Assembly (NCBI GenBank): GCA_964579795.1
Contig: CAZOHM010000006.1
Location: 1 to 64,000, forward strand
DNA length: 64,000 bases
Direction of reading: 5' to 3'
Origin: JAEYFP01 sp964579795
Lineage (GTDB): Bacteria > Bacillota > Clostridia > Lachnospirales > Lachnospiraceae
Shown piece after piece: positions 25,570 through 33,694 of this stretch (positions are counted from its first letter, which is position 1; each line of letters starts with the position of its first letter). The translations under genes and the position numbers were made by a program. A model generated the notes under the pieces. The model ran no database searches, was not told the origin of the DNA, and was given only the letters and a program-made list of their open reading frames with translations.

Positions 25570-26532
25570 TTACTTTCTTACAATAGATATGCAGTCAATT
25601 TTTTTCTTCGACCATTCAATCTCTCTTTGCTCAATCAACTCAAATCCGGCATCGACAGCCAGCTTTTCAAATTCTTCTTTTGAAAATGCACTTCTGGATG
25701 CAAAATTATGTACCCAGTTTGGAGTACATGCTACATCAGAAACATTTTTCAAGTTAGAGTGGTGAATAATTGCGATGCCACCCTTTTTTAATACTCTGTA
25801 AATCTCCGGTATATAAAATGCCATCATGTCATAATCGAAATGAACCATTGCATCCCAGGAATATACCATATTGCACTCTGCATCCGTCAGTTGAATGCCC
25901 TCATTTGTACTGTACACATACTCTACATTTGAACAATCCGCAAACCTCTTTTTGCAGACTTCCAGTGGACCATCCGGAATATCACAACAAATAATCCTGT
26001 TGTAGAGAGATAATATCAAATTAACAATTCTTCCTTCTCCACAGCCAAAATCCATAACACGAAAGCTCTGATCGGAATACTGCTCAAATAATTCTTTCAA
26101 AAAGCAATTGTACTGATCCTTAGCTGCTCCCTCAGCATTTTTATAATAGATTCCCCAGGCAGTATCTGATGGCGTCACCGTTTTTTCTGTATATCCTTCC
26201 AGAAAATATTTTCCTTCCAGCAGAACGATTTTTTCTTCCTGTACACCCAATCTAAGAAGATAACTCTTAATAGATAAATTCGCATCCCACAGGCTTTTGG
26301 CAATCACTATTTTGTCAAACGAATAATCAGTAACCTTTTCAGGTAAAACACAGGTATATTCACCGACACTGCAAATCTGCTCTGCCTTCAGATCTGCAAA
26401 ACATACGACATGACAATAATCCAGTATTTCAATCTGCTTTAGCAGCATTTTACCGACGTCACCCGCTGCATATATGATAATATCACTGCCTTTTTCAATT
26501 TTATCAATTGGTAATATTACAAATTTGTCCAT
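25570..26532 (-). CDS. SAM-dependent methyltransferase with N-terminal Rossmann module
   Basis: A 320-residue protein. Residues 14-110 are the recurring Rossmann-like module (IIIYAAGDVGKMLLK, then CFADLK). The rest is a class I methyltransferase with VMDFGCGEGRIVNLI as the SAM loop, SWDAMVHFDYD, and VLKKGGIAIIHHSN. The methyltransferase type is the general Methyltransf_11/25 kind and not FkbM. It is the first gene after a 149-base gap that contains a promoter (26613-26642), so it may start a separate transcript. Confidence 0.86.
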   Translation of the reverse strand: MDKFVILPIDKIEKGSDIIIYAAGDVGKMLLKQIEILDYCHVVCFADLKAEQICSVGEYTCVLPEKVTDYSFDKIVIAKSLWDANLSIKSYLLRLGVQEEKIVLLEGKYFLEGYTEKTVTPSDTAWGIYYKNAEGAAKDQYNCFLKELFEQYSDQSFRVMDFGCGEGRIVNLILSLYNRIICCDIPDGPLEVCKKRFADCSNVEYVYSTNEGIQLTDAECNMVYSWDAMVHFDYDMMAFYIPEIYRVLKKGGIAIIHHSNLKNVSDVACTPNWVHNFASRSAFSKEEFEKLAVDAGFELIEQREIEWSKKKIDCISIVRK

Positions 26533-26612
26533 TTATGTTCCCTCACGTTATTTTGTACTCTTCAAACTTTCTTATGTTTGTGTAATGCTGGCAAAGCATA
26601 ATATCGTAAAAT

Positions 26613-26642
26613 ATTATACCATATTTGTACATATCCTGCCAT
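26613..26642 (-). promoter_or_regulatory. vegetative promoter for 25570-26532 and genes below
   Basis: On the minus strand ATGGCA (26642-26637), 18 bases, then a perfect TATAAT (26618-26613) with the extended TG motif just before it. It lies about 80 bases before the start codon at 26532. The rest of the 149-base gap (26533-26681) shows no hairpin with a T run and no open frame. Confidence 0.6.
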
Positions 26643-26681
26643 AAAATATCAGATAATGACTATTTGCCTGTGATTTCTCGC

Positions 26682-28100
26682 TCAAAATGAAATCAGTTCT
26701 TTTGCATAGCTTTTTACATTACAATTTTCATAAACAATTTCTCTGCTCTTATTGCCAAATTCTCTGATTTGCTCCGGATGGTTTGCCAGTTTTACAATAT
26801 TTTGTACTAACGCTTCCATATCAAGTATTTCACATACATATCCATTCACACCATCCGTAATTATGTTCTTTACACCTGACGTGTCAGTTACAACAGGTGC
26901 AAGTCCATATGACATTGCTTCAAGCATAGCCAGTGACATTCCTTCACAATCAGAAACATTTATAAACACATCATTTTCTTCCCAATAATGATCCATTTCC
27001 TTATACTTTAATATCCCAAGCATACTGACTTTGTTTTCCAGATGATGATTGTCTATATACTTCTTAATTCTGTCGGCGCAGCTCCCATCTCCTGCAATGT
27101 TCAGATGATAGTTGACTCGATTCTCTTCCAGAAGTTCGATGACTTTTGGTATTAATTCTGAACGTTTCTGTGCTTTTTCCAGTCTCGCTGCGTAGGCAAT
27201 GCGGATACAGTCTCCTTCTTGCGGATATTGTTTCTCAAGCTTCTCCTGAATCAGAACCGGATTGTTTTTATCAAAAATTTTCTTTTTGTCAATATTGTAC
27301 TGGCTGCAAAATGCATTTGAAATCTTTTCGCTTACACAAGCAAATCTGTCGACCCATGGCTCAATATATGCATTGGAGTCATAAAATTTCCGAAAGTCCG
27401 AATGAATCACAGAAATAATGCGGACTGCTCTCGGAAAGACTTTCTTAAGTATATATGCTGCCATGAAGTTCTGCGATATTGTGCTGATCACAAGCGTAAA
27501 TGGCAATTTCATCATCATACTGTCTACTAATTGATGGATGGATTCCTTGTATTCCTCATACTCAAAGGAAAACAGCTCTTGCTTCTTAAGATAGACATTC
27601 GGAGCATATTTTAGAAACTCATCATCCTTTGAAAATATAATAAAATTTTCATGATTCTGCATCAGTCCGCTGGCCAGATTCATAGTCCACCTTGTGGCAC
27701 CGCTTAATGCATATCCCTCAGACATATCAAGAATAATTGTTTCATCTTGATGATAATGTACTGCCTCCTTCATTTGAGAGTTTACAAACTGACTGCTAAA
27801 TGCGTTAAAATAATTGACTAAAATTTCTTCCTTTGTAACAATCCTCTCAGACTGAATTCCCATTTCCAACAGCTGACTATATATTTCAGAGTAATACATG
27901 CTTGCAATAATGATACAGTGGGACATTTCAGCCAGTCTGGATGGCTCAATCACTTCTTTCTCAAGTAGTATGGTTCCCCACTTTTTACTGTCATTATCGG
28001 AAAAGAACTGAAATCCAATAGATAAATTATTCAACGTCTTTGCTATTTTTAACGCCCCACCGCTTGCACCAAATATGACAATTTCTCTGTTCTGATACAT
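26682..28100 (-). CDS. family 4 glycosyltransferase with N-terminal Rossmann module
   Basis: A 472-residue protein. Residues 1-95 are the recurring Rossmann-like module (IVIFGASGGALKIA, then SDNDSKKWG). From about residue 125 comes a GT-B glycosyltransferase of the GT4 type. RIAYAARLEKAQKR and NIAGDGSCADRI lie in the donor half, and the E-x7-E motif is EGMSLAMLE. It is expected to be a retaining cytoplasmic enzyme. It lies 42 bases after the HAD gene upstream. Confidence 0.88.
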   Translation of the reverse strand: MYQNREIVIFGASGGALKIAKTLNNLSIGFQFFSDNDSKKWGTILLEKEVIEPSRLAEMSHCIIIASMYYSEIYSQLLEMGIQSERIVTKEEILVNYFNAFSSQFVNSQMKEAVHYHQDETIILDMSEGYALSGATRWTMNLASGLMQNHENFIIFSKDDEFLKYAPNVYLKKQELFSFEYEEYKESIHQLVDSMMMKLPFTLVISTISQNFMAAYILKKVFPRAVRIISVIHSDFRKFYDSNAYIEPWVDRFACVSEKISNAFCSQYNIDKKKIFDKNNPVLIQEKLEKQYPQEGDCIRIAYAARLEKAQKRSELIPKVIELLEENRVNYHLNIAGDGSCADRIKKYIDNHHLENKVSMLGILKYKEMDHYWEENDVFINVSDCEGMSLAMLEAMSYGLAPVVTDTSGVKNIITDGVNGYVCEILDMEALVQNIVKLANHPEQIREFGNKSREIVYENCNVKSYAKELISF

Positions 28101-28142
28101 TCTGTCCTGCCTCCTGACATTGCATACACAAGACAGCGCCTA

Positions 28143-30458
28143 CTACACTGTATATATGCCGATATTTTCACTTGAATTCTGAGTCTTCTCGCGAATAAAA
28201 TCTGCAATCTCACTGATGGAAAACAGCGCCGAAACAATATAGTCCTTACACCCCAGCTCAATTGCACGATCGATTCCTACCACCTCAATACCCTCTTTTA
28301 ATGTCCCCCAAAGTGATTCCTTTCTGTCAATAAAGCATTTCACTTTGATATGATACATCTGGCACAAAAAGAAGAATTGTCTTCCATTTTCTCCAGCTCC
28401 ATATAAAGCTACCTCTTTCACACCGTCTGCCTGAACCCTCTCTACTACTTCCTGCATAGATTTAATTATTTCGTTCTTTGAACCGTTTTTCAGTGCACGT
28501 CTGACATAATAAAATTCATCAAGCAGCGTTACAACGCCTTTTGGCCATGTAATAAAGCTGTTTTGATAGGTATAGCTCACATTGCATTTATCTATGAAAT
28601 CAACACCCTTTTCGCGTGCGAGCTCCATATGTGCATCAGTGATAATTCCCTTCTTATAACTTGTTCCGAAATTGGTGTCCGCTTCAAATCCTGCAAGCAC
28701 TTCTACTTCTTCCTTTCTCGGCATATCTATCAGTCTGTGAAGAATCATCACAAGCTCTCTTTTTCGGTTCAGACATCCAGCTGCAAGATGTGGTTTTTTC
28801 TTTCTGAACATAAACCACATCTTCTGAAAATCAAAAATTCCTTCAAATACAATTTTAGTTAGTCTTTCATTATTAACACCCTGATCCTGTATCTGAATCA
28901 CCTTGTCGTCTACCCATTTATAGCCGATGGTACTGCCCTCCGGAATAGAAATCAGCTTTTCAATCACATCTGCTGTCCTGAAAATGGTAGAAATCAGATC
29001 CTGATTTTCTGCAAAGGTACCAAACATCCCTTCATAATCAACTCCATTGTACAGACGGTCTCCTGTTACACCAAGTGCAAGAAAATGCTTCATTCTATGC
29101 GGAATTTGCTCCATATCAAGACATTTTTCCGTCCACATCTGAATACGTCCGAAAAATCCGATATCAATGGTTGCCACTCCATTCAGATCAACAATTTCCT
29201 GTTTGAGATAGGCAATTAGTTTATTGCGTTCTTCCTTTATATAAGCCTCTATTTTCTTAATATTATCTTCTTCCATAAACTTTCTGATCAGATACTCTTT
29301 CAGAGTAGTGTCGGCATACGGAATCTTATGAGTCTGTTTATACTTCTCATCAAAATAGACTTTAACATCCGAAAATTGAGTTTTATCAATTCCCATAAGT
29401 GCAATCGATTCTCCAACTGTTAAATTTCTTGCACCAATCATATTCTCTATTTCTTCTCTGTCAACCTTTTCAATCGATGGAATATATGTAACCTTGCGCG
29501 AGATATAAATTGGATGTACAAGCAGCTTGCATTTCATTTCCTCTTTCTCATTTTCAAGCAGCTTTCCAAGTAAATAACCCTCTCGCATCAGCGGATAGAT
29601 GCGGTCAATATTCAGATCCTGTAAACGCTCCAGTGCCCATGATGCATAAAGAGAAAATACCGGACCAATCACAGTGCTTCCAAGCTGGTAAGCAATTCTT
29701 TCATCTCCTGAATAGTCCTTGTGTTCCATGCACAGCTTTCTCAGCGAAAGCAGCTCAGGCTGCGGTATGTTATGTCTGATTTTTTCATAATCAAAAATAC
29801 TGTACAAATGGTCGCAAATTACATTATAGTGAAACGCTTTCATTCCTGCCTTGATTGGCTGTGTGTAATCGGAGTTTTTATTATCTCCAATATGAAGCAT
29901 CTCTTCAGGCCGAATATCCGGATACAGTCCAAATAAAACAGCAAACAGTTTTCCATCCTGCTTATTGCATTCATACTCAGCTGAAATAAGTATCTCATCA
30001 AACAATGTCAAATCGACATCATTTTCCTTCAAAATTTCTTCCATCGCTAACCGACTGAGGTACATATCAGATACAAGAACAAGCTTTTTCCCCTGGCTTT
30101 TTGCTGATTTCAGCCAATTCAAAACAAACGGATTTGCGTAACAATATTCCTTCTCGCACTCTATTTCCAGCCTAAGCATCTGTTCTTTACTTTTTAGTAT
30201 ATAGTCCGGAAACTGATTATAAATATCTGCCAGTGTTACTTCTCTGCTTGGCTTACCGTTTCTGGCTCTGCGTTCCATTTCCACTCGTAGCATCATAAAT
30301 TCTTTGGTAGAGAGGCTAGTCAGACAAAGCTTTTGATTCTGTGCCTTTTCCCATAGGATTTCAAATAAATCTACAGGCTTTGCAACAGCACGCAGTATTA
30401 ATGTATCAAATATATCTACACTGATTAGTTTATATGGTTCGGTATCCGGCAGTTTCAT
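28143..30458 (-). CDS. large HAD-type protein with C-terminal Rossmann module
   Basis: A 771-residue protein. The N-terminal ~220 residues form a HAD domain (VDIFDTLILR near residue 15, LVLVSDMYLS near 130, IGDNKNSDYTQ near 190) of the class found in glycan loci of Gram-positive bacteria. The middle ~400 residues are not recognised. The last ~100 residues are the recurring Rossmann-like module (VALYGAGENGRQF, then CFIDRKESLWG). The HAD aspartates are kept, so phosphatase or phosphotransfer activity is possible. The AGGAAGG site supports the start. A hairpin at 30489-30525 lies just upstream. Confidence 0.82.
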   Translation of the reverse strand: MKLPDTEPYKLISVDIFDTLILRAVAKPVDLFEILWEKAQNQKLCLTSLSTKEFMMLRVEMERRARNGKPSREVTLADIYNQFPDYILKSKEQMLRLEIECEKEYCYANPFVLNWLKSAKSQGKKLVLVSDMYLSRLAMEEILKENDVDLTLFDEILISAEYECNKQDGKLFAVLFGLYPDIRPEEMLHIGDNKNSDYTQPIKAGMKAFHYNVICDHLYSIFDYEKIRHNIPQPELLSLRKLCMEHKDYSGDERIAYQLGSTVIGPVFSLYASWALERLQDLNIDRIYPLMREGYLLGKLLENEKEEMKCKLLVHPIYISRKVTYIPSIEKVDREEIENMIGARNLTVGESIALMGIDKTQFSDVKVYFDEKYKQTHKIPYADTTLKEYLIRKFMEEDNIKKIEAYIKEERNKLIAYLKQEIVDLNGVATIDIGFFGRIQMWTEKCLDMEQIPHRMKHFLALGVTGDRLYNGVDYEGMFGTFAENQDLISTIFRTADVIEKLISIPEGSTIGYKWVDDKVIQIQDQGVNNERLTKIVFEGIFDFQKMWFMFRKKKPHLAAGCLNRKRELVMILHRLIDMPRKEEVEVLAGFEADTNFGTSYKKGIITDAHMELAREKGVDFIDKCNVSYTYQNSFITWPKGVVTLLDEFYYVRRALKNGSKNEIIKSMQEVVERVQADGVKEVALYGAGENGRQFFFLCQMYHIKVKCFIDRKESLWGTLKEGIEVVGIDRAIELGCKDYIVSALFSISEIADFIREKTQNSSENIGIYTV

Positions 30459-30488
30459 AGTAATTCCTTCCTGTGTTCATTACGTAAA

Positions 30489-30525
30489 ATAGCTTTATAC
30501 CCTTTCAATCCAGGTATAAAGCTAT
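30489..30525 (-). terminator. hairpin between 30635-31669 and 28143-30458
   Basis: A 13-bp perfect stem (30525-30513 and 30501-30489) with an 11-base loop is followed on the minus strand by TTTTACG. It could end the transcript that begins near 39.7 kb or act as an attenuator. The next gene starts only 31 bases later, too close for a full promoter after it. Any promoter for that gene must lie before the hairpin, which favours attenuation. Confidence 0.6.
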
Positions 30526-30622
30526 CTCATTTGATTTTATCTGTTAATTCTGTATTCATAAGAGCCGACTCCATTCGTTTTCTATGAATTTCGCAGAAAG
30601 TATCATTTTTCTGACAAATTAT

Positions 30623-30650
30623 ATATCGGAAGCATTAGTCTATTTCTTTA
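30623..30650 (-). promoter_or_regulatory. sigma-28-like element near the end of the 30635-31669 gene
   Basis: On the minus strand TAAAGAAA (30650-30643), 12 bases, then TCCGATAT (30630-30623). Spacing and flanks match the element at 491-518 (26 of 31 bases identical). If active, it would give a leader of about 160 bases containing the hairpin at 30489-30525 and bring the lower half of the island under flagellar control. Confidence 0.35.
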
Positions 30651-31669
30651 GTTCTATTTCTCATATTTTCCATTCCCATCATAAGGTCAAAATTTGGTTT
30701 CCAGCCAAGCTGGACAAGCTTTTGCGCATTCAAAACTTCTCTTTGCATTTTTGAAAATCCCTTTTGTTCAACCTTTGTTGCCAATTCTGTCTCTATGCCT
30801 ACACCGTATACATGAGCAAGTGTTTCTGCGTATTCTCTAATAGTCGCAACAGAATTTTCATTTGCAACATTATATGCCTCACCCGAAGCGCCCTTTAACA
30901 GCAGAAGTAGAATTGCAGTTACCGCATCTTTCACATAGCAGTAAGAGCGCAGCTGTTTTCCCTCACTTTTCATAACTATTGGTTCACCATGTACCGCTCT
31001 TCTCAAGAACTGCGCATCAGCTCTCGAATTTTTTTCGGGAACGAATGCTCCATAAATATAGGACAGTCTTGCGACAACGACCGGAACCCCATACTCTTCA
31101 AAATACGATTTGCAGAGAGTTTCAGCTGCTCTTTTGCTTTCCGGGTAGCATGCCCGCAGCTGTATTGAATCGACTGTTCCGGCAGCTTCCTCCCGCCAGC
31201 CCTTTTCATCAGGAAGCGGTGTTTCTCCATATACTTCTCCCGTACTAAGGAAAACTATTTTTTTAATCGCATTCTGATTTTCCTGTTCTTTCGCATACTC
31301 CAGTAAATTACATGTACCAAGAATATTAGCTTTCATCGTCTCCACTGGCTGAGTGGAAAATGCGTTTGGATGTGCATTTCCTGCAGCATGAACAATATAA
31401 TTCCATTTTCCCCCGACATAGAGTTCCTTTTGACAGACATCTCCAATCAAAAGTGTGCAATCATTATATTCCGGCAGTATTGCAAATCTTTTAAGTGCCC
31501 TTTCCCGGTCCCTAACCAATGCAGTAATATGAAGATGCAAGTTATATTCTCTGTTTGCCAAAAGCAATTCTGAAACAAGTTCAGAACCAATCAGGCCATT
31601 TGCCCCTGTAACAAGAATATTCTGATGTTTGAACTGACTAATAAACTCTTTTTCTAAATAGGTTTTCAT
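30635..31669 (-). CDS. NAD-dependent epimerase/dehydratase
   Basis: A 344-residue extended short-chain dehydrogenase with GANGLIG near residue 21, LSTGEVYGE, and the catalytic Y-x3-K in YPESK. It is related to the protein at 16222-17247. The start codon overlaps the stop of the IspD/TarI-like gene (ATGA), so the two are translated together. In some teichoic acid and capsule loci an IspD-type cytidylyltransferase is paired with a reductase that makes the sugar alcohol. This protein may do that or epimerise a nucleotide sugar. Specificity is not visible. Confidence 0.85.
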   Translation of the reverse strand: MKTYLEKEFISQFKHQNILVTGANGLIGSELVSELLLANREYNLHLHITALVRDRERALKRFAILPEYNDCTLLIGDVCQKELYVGGKWNYIVHAAGNAHPNAFSTQPVETMKANILGTCNLLEYAKEQENQNAIKKIVFLSTGEVYGETPLPDEKGWREEAAGTVDSIQLRACYPESKRAAETLCKSYFEEYGVPVVVARLSYIYGAFVPEKNSRADAQFLRRAVHGEPIVMKSEGKQLRSYCYVKDAVTAILLLLLKGASGEAYNVANENSVATIREYAETLAHVYGVGIETELATKVEQKGFSKMQREVLNAQKLVQLGWKPNFDLMMGMENMRNRTKEID

Positions 31670-32376
31670 TTTAACCAGTCATCCTTCTTTGTTGTGAGAA
31701 GAGCTTTAAATATCTCAATGTCATCAGTTGTTGTAAGCTTAATATTTTTTTCTGAACCGGTTGAAAAATATATTTTCTCACCGAGTTCAATCATCAGAGT
31801 AACTGTAGCCGTAGAATTTGTGATTCCTCTAGCAGCCGCCTCCTCATGTGCCCACACAAGCTTTTTCAATGAAAAGCCCTGCGGTGTCTGTGTACGCATC
31901 AGTTTATCACGATTCATCAAAGCTTCTGAGAAAACCTTATCCTCTGTCACAACCATTGCCTCTGCACATGGTATTACCGTCACGGCTGATCCATATAAAT
32001 TTGTCTTACTGATACAATCAGAGATTATCTCCTGTGATACCATTGGTCTGATTGCATCATGAATAAATACAAGCGAATCCTCCGGTGCTTCTTCTTTGAT
32101 TGACCAAATTCCGTTTTTTATTGATTCCTGTCCATTTTTACCGCCATTTGTAATCCATTTCAGCTTTGTAATTCCAAACTGAGCCGCATAAGCCTTCAGT
32201 ATTTCTTCCCATCCCTTTACACATACTACACAAATTGCGTCAATATTAGGATGCATTTGAAATGCCTGAAGTGTATAAATAATAACAGGTCTGTCATTTA
32301 CATTTAAAAACTGCTTTGGAATATCCTGATTCATGCGTTGACCGCTTCCGCCGGCAATAATAAGAGCAATATTCAT
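31666..32376 (-). CDS. IspD/TarI-type cytidylyltransferase
   Basis: A 236-residue cytidylyltransferase with the nucleotide loop IAGGSGQRM (residues 7-15), PKQFL, IHDAIRPMV and RTQTPQGF, all hallmarks of the IspD/TarI family. IspD acts in the isoprenoid pathway; TarI makes CDP-ribitol for teichoic acids. The setting, between an SDR gene and a CDP-glycerol-type phosphotransferase gene, favours a TarI-like role in making a CDP-polyol or similar donor. GGGAGG lies 5 bases before the ATG. Confidence 0.85.
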   Translation of the reverse strand: MNIALIIAGGSGQRMNQDIPKQFLNVNDRPVIIYTLQAFQMHPNIDAICVVCVKGWEEILKAYAAQFGITKLKWITNGGKNGQESIKNGIWSIKEEAPEDSLVFIHDAIRPMVSQEIISDCISKTNLYGSAVTVIPCAEAMVVTEDKVFSEALMNRDKLMRTQTPQGFSLKKLVWAHEEAAARGITNSTATVTLMIELGEKIYFSTGSEKNIKLTTTDDIEIFKALLTTKKDDWLK

Positions 32377-32392
32377 TTTTATCCTCCCAAAT

Positions 32393-33628
32393 TTAAAGAA
32401 TATTAGTCAGTTCACAGATTTTCCGCGATAATCTTTCAGATGATCTTCCATCTACATTTGCAAACATCCTCATCCTGGATAGCTGGCGGCTGTTCCTATG
32501 GCTGTCCATCTTCAAAGTATTACAAATTCCCTGCATTAGTTTTTCCATTGTCTGTGCCTTCAGCTCCGGCATATATTCATCCTGATCAATATAGCATTCT
32601 CTCGTATCTTCACTGTATTCCTCCCAGTCATACTGAAAAGCGATAACAGGACGATCAAGCAGCATATAATCCGTATAAACAGATGAGTAATCAGTCAACA
32701 GTAAATCAACCTTGCTAAGAAACGCATAAACATCAATTTCCGCATCAGCACAAAGAATATGATCTCCGTGAATTTCCTGAAACTCTTTCTTTAATTTTGA
32801 TTTCGGATGCAGCTTTGTTACTAATATCAGTTTTTCTCTTTCCAAAAAGCTGTCGAATGCCTTTAAATCCATTACCTCAAAGAACTTTTTCTCAGAATCT
32901 CGAAACGTAGGCATATATGCAAGTATTTTATAGCCCTGACTCTTCAGTTTATCTATCTCCTCGCATAATATATGCTCCTTTTTTGTCAGCAGATTCTGAA
33001 TATGGCATTCTTCAAAAGGAAACAGGATATCATTCCTAGGATATCCCTCCATAATAATATGATTGTAATCTGTCGCAAAGGCAGAAATAAAAATATCCCG
33101 CATTGCCGGTGATGTTGCCAATGTATAATGATTTGGTTTTTCATCAGACAATCTCCTTGGAAATGTCTTCCATCTTTCCCAAAGATTCTTTGGATGTCTT
33201 ACCTTGTCAAACAGATTATCATGATTTGTTCTTTTATTTCCCGAGCCATGCCACAAGTTAATCTTAATCGCACCACCCGACTGCCAGAAATTAATATCCT
33301 TAGAATAATTGTCAAAGATATAAACTCCGGCGTGAAGTGCATAATAAATACCTTTAAGAGAATGATAAGAATATGCCTCATATCCATTACTGTTTAAGTA
33401 CTCTACAATCTCCTTATCATGAGAAATCCAGACAGCATGAATTTTCGGACAGTTCTGTCGTACATATAAATAAAAATATCTTGGATTCTCGGCAAATCTT
33501 CTTCCAAATGTACTTCCAAACAGCCATATTTTTTTATTTCTTGGCATCAAGAAAGAGAGACCATATATCGGCAGCAATAACAATTGGGACCAATATTTGA
33601 TTCTCTCATTCATTGCATTACTCTTCAT
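32393..33628 (-). CDS. CDP-glycerol glycerophosphotransferase-like protein (TagB/TagF family)
   Basis: A 411-residue protein of the family that moves glycerol- or ribitol-phosphate from CDP donors in teichoic acid synthesis. A single hydrophobic stretch near residues 13-25 may hold it to the membrane. NLWHGSGNKR and LLTDYSSVYTDYMLLDRPVIAF are the conserved segments with the catalytic histidines and donor site. It is 16 bases from the TarI-like gene. Together they suggest a phosphodiester-linked unit in the glycan. The start has only a weak ribosome site. Confidence 0.87.
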   Translation of the reverse strand: MKSNAMNERIKYWSQLLLLPIYGLSFLMPRNKKIWLFGSTFGRRFAENPRYFYLYVRQNCPKIHAVWISHDKEIVEYLNSNGYEAYSYHSLKGIYYALHAGVYIFDNYSKDINFWQSGGAIKINLWHGSGNKRTNHDNLFDKVRHPKNLWERWKTFPRRLSDEKPNHYTLATSPAMRDIFISAFATDYNHIIMEGYPRNDILFPFEECHIQNLLTKKEHILCEEIDKLKSQGYKILAYMPTFRDSEKKFFEVMDLKAFDSFLEREKLILVTKLHPKSKLKKEFQEIHGDHILCADAEIDVYAFLSKVDLLLTDYSSVYTDYMLLDRPVIAFQYDWEEYSEDTRECYIDQDEYMPELKAQTMEKLMQGICNTLKMDSHRNSRQLSRMRMFANVDGRSSERLSRKICELTNIL

Positions 33629-33694
33629 CTCTGATTCCCGCCCAATTTCAGTCAGTTTCGTATATCTTATCCTTAAGTCTATAATACTCTGGTA

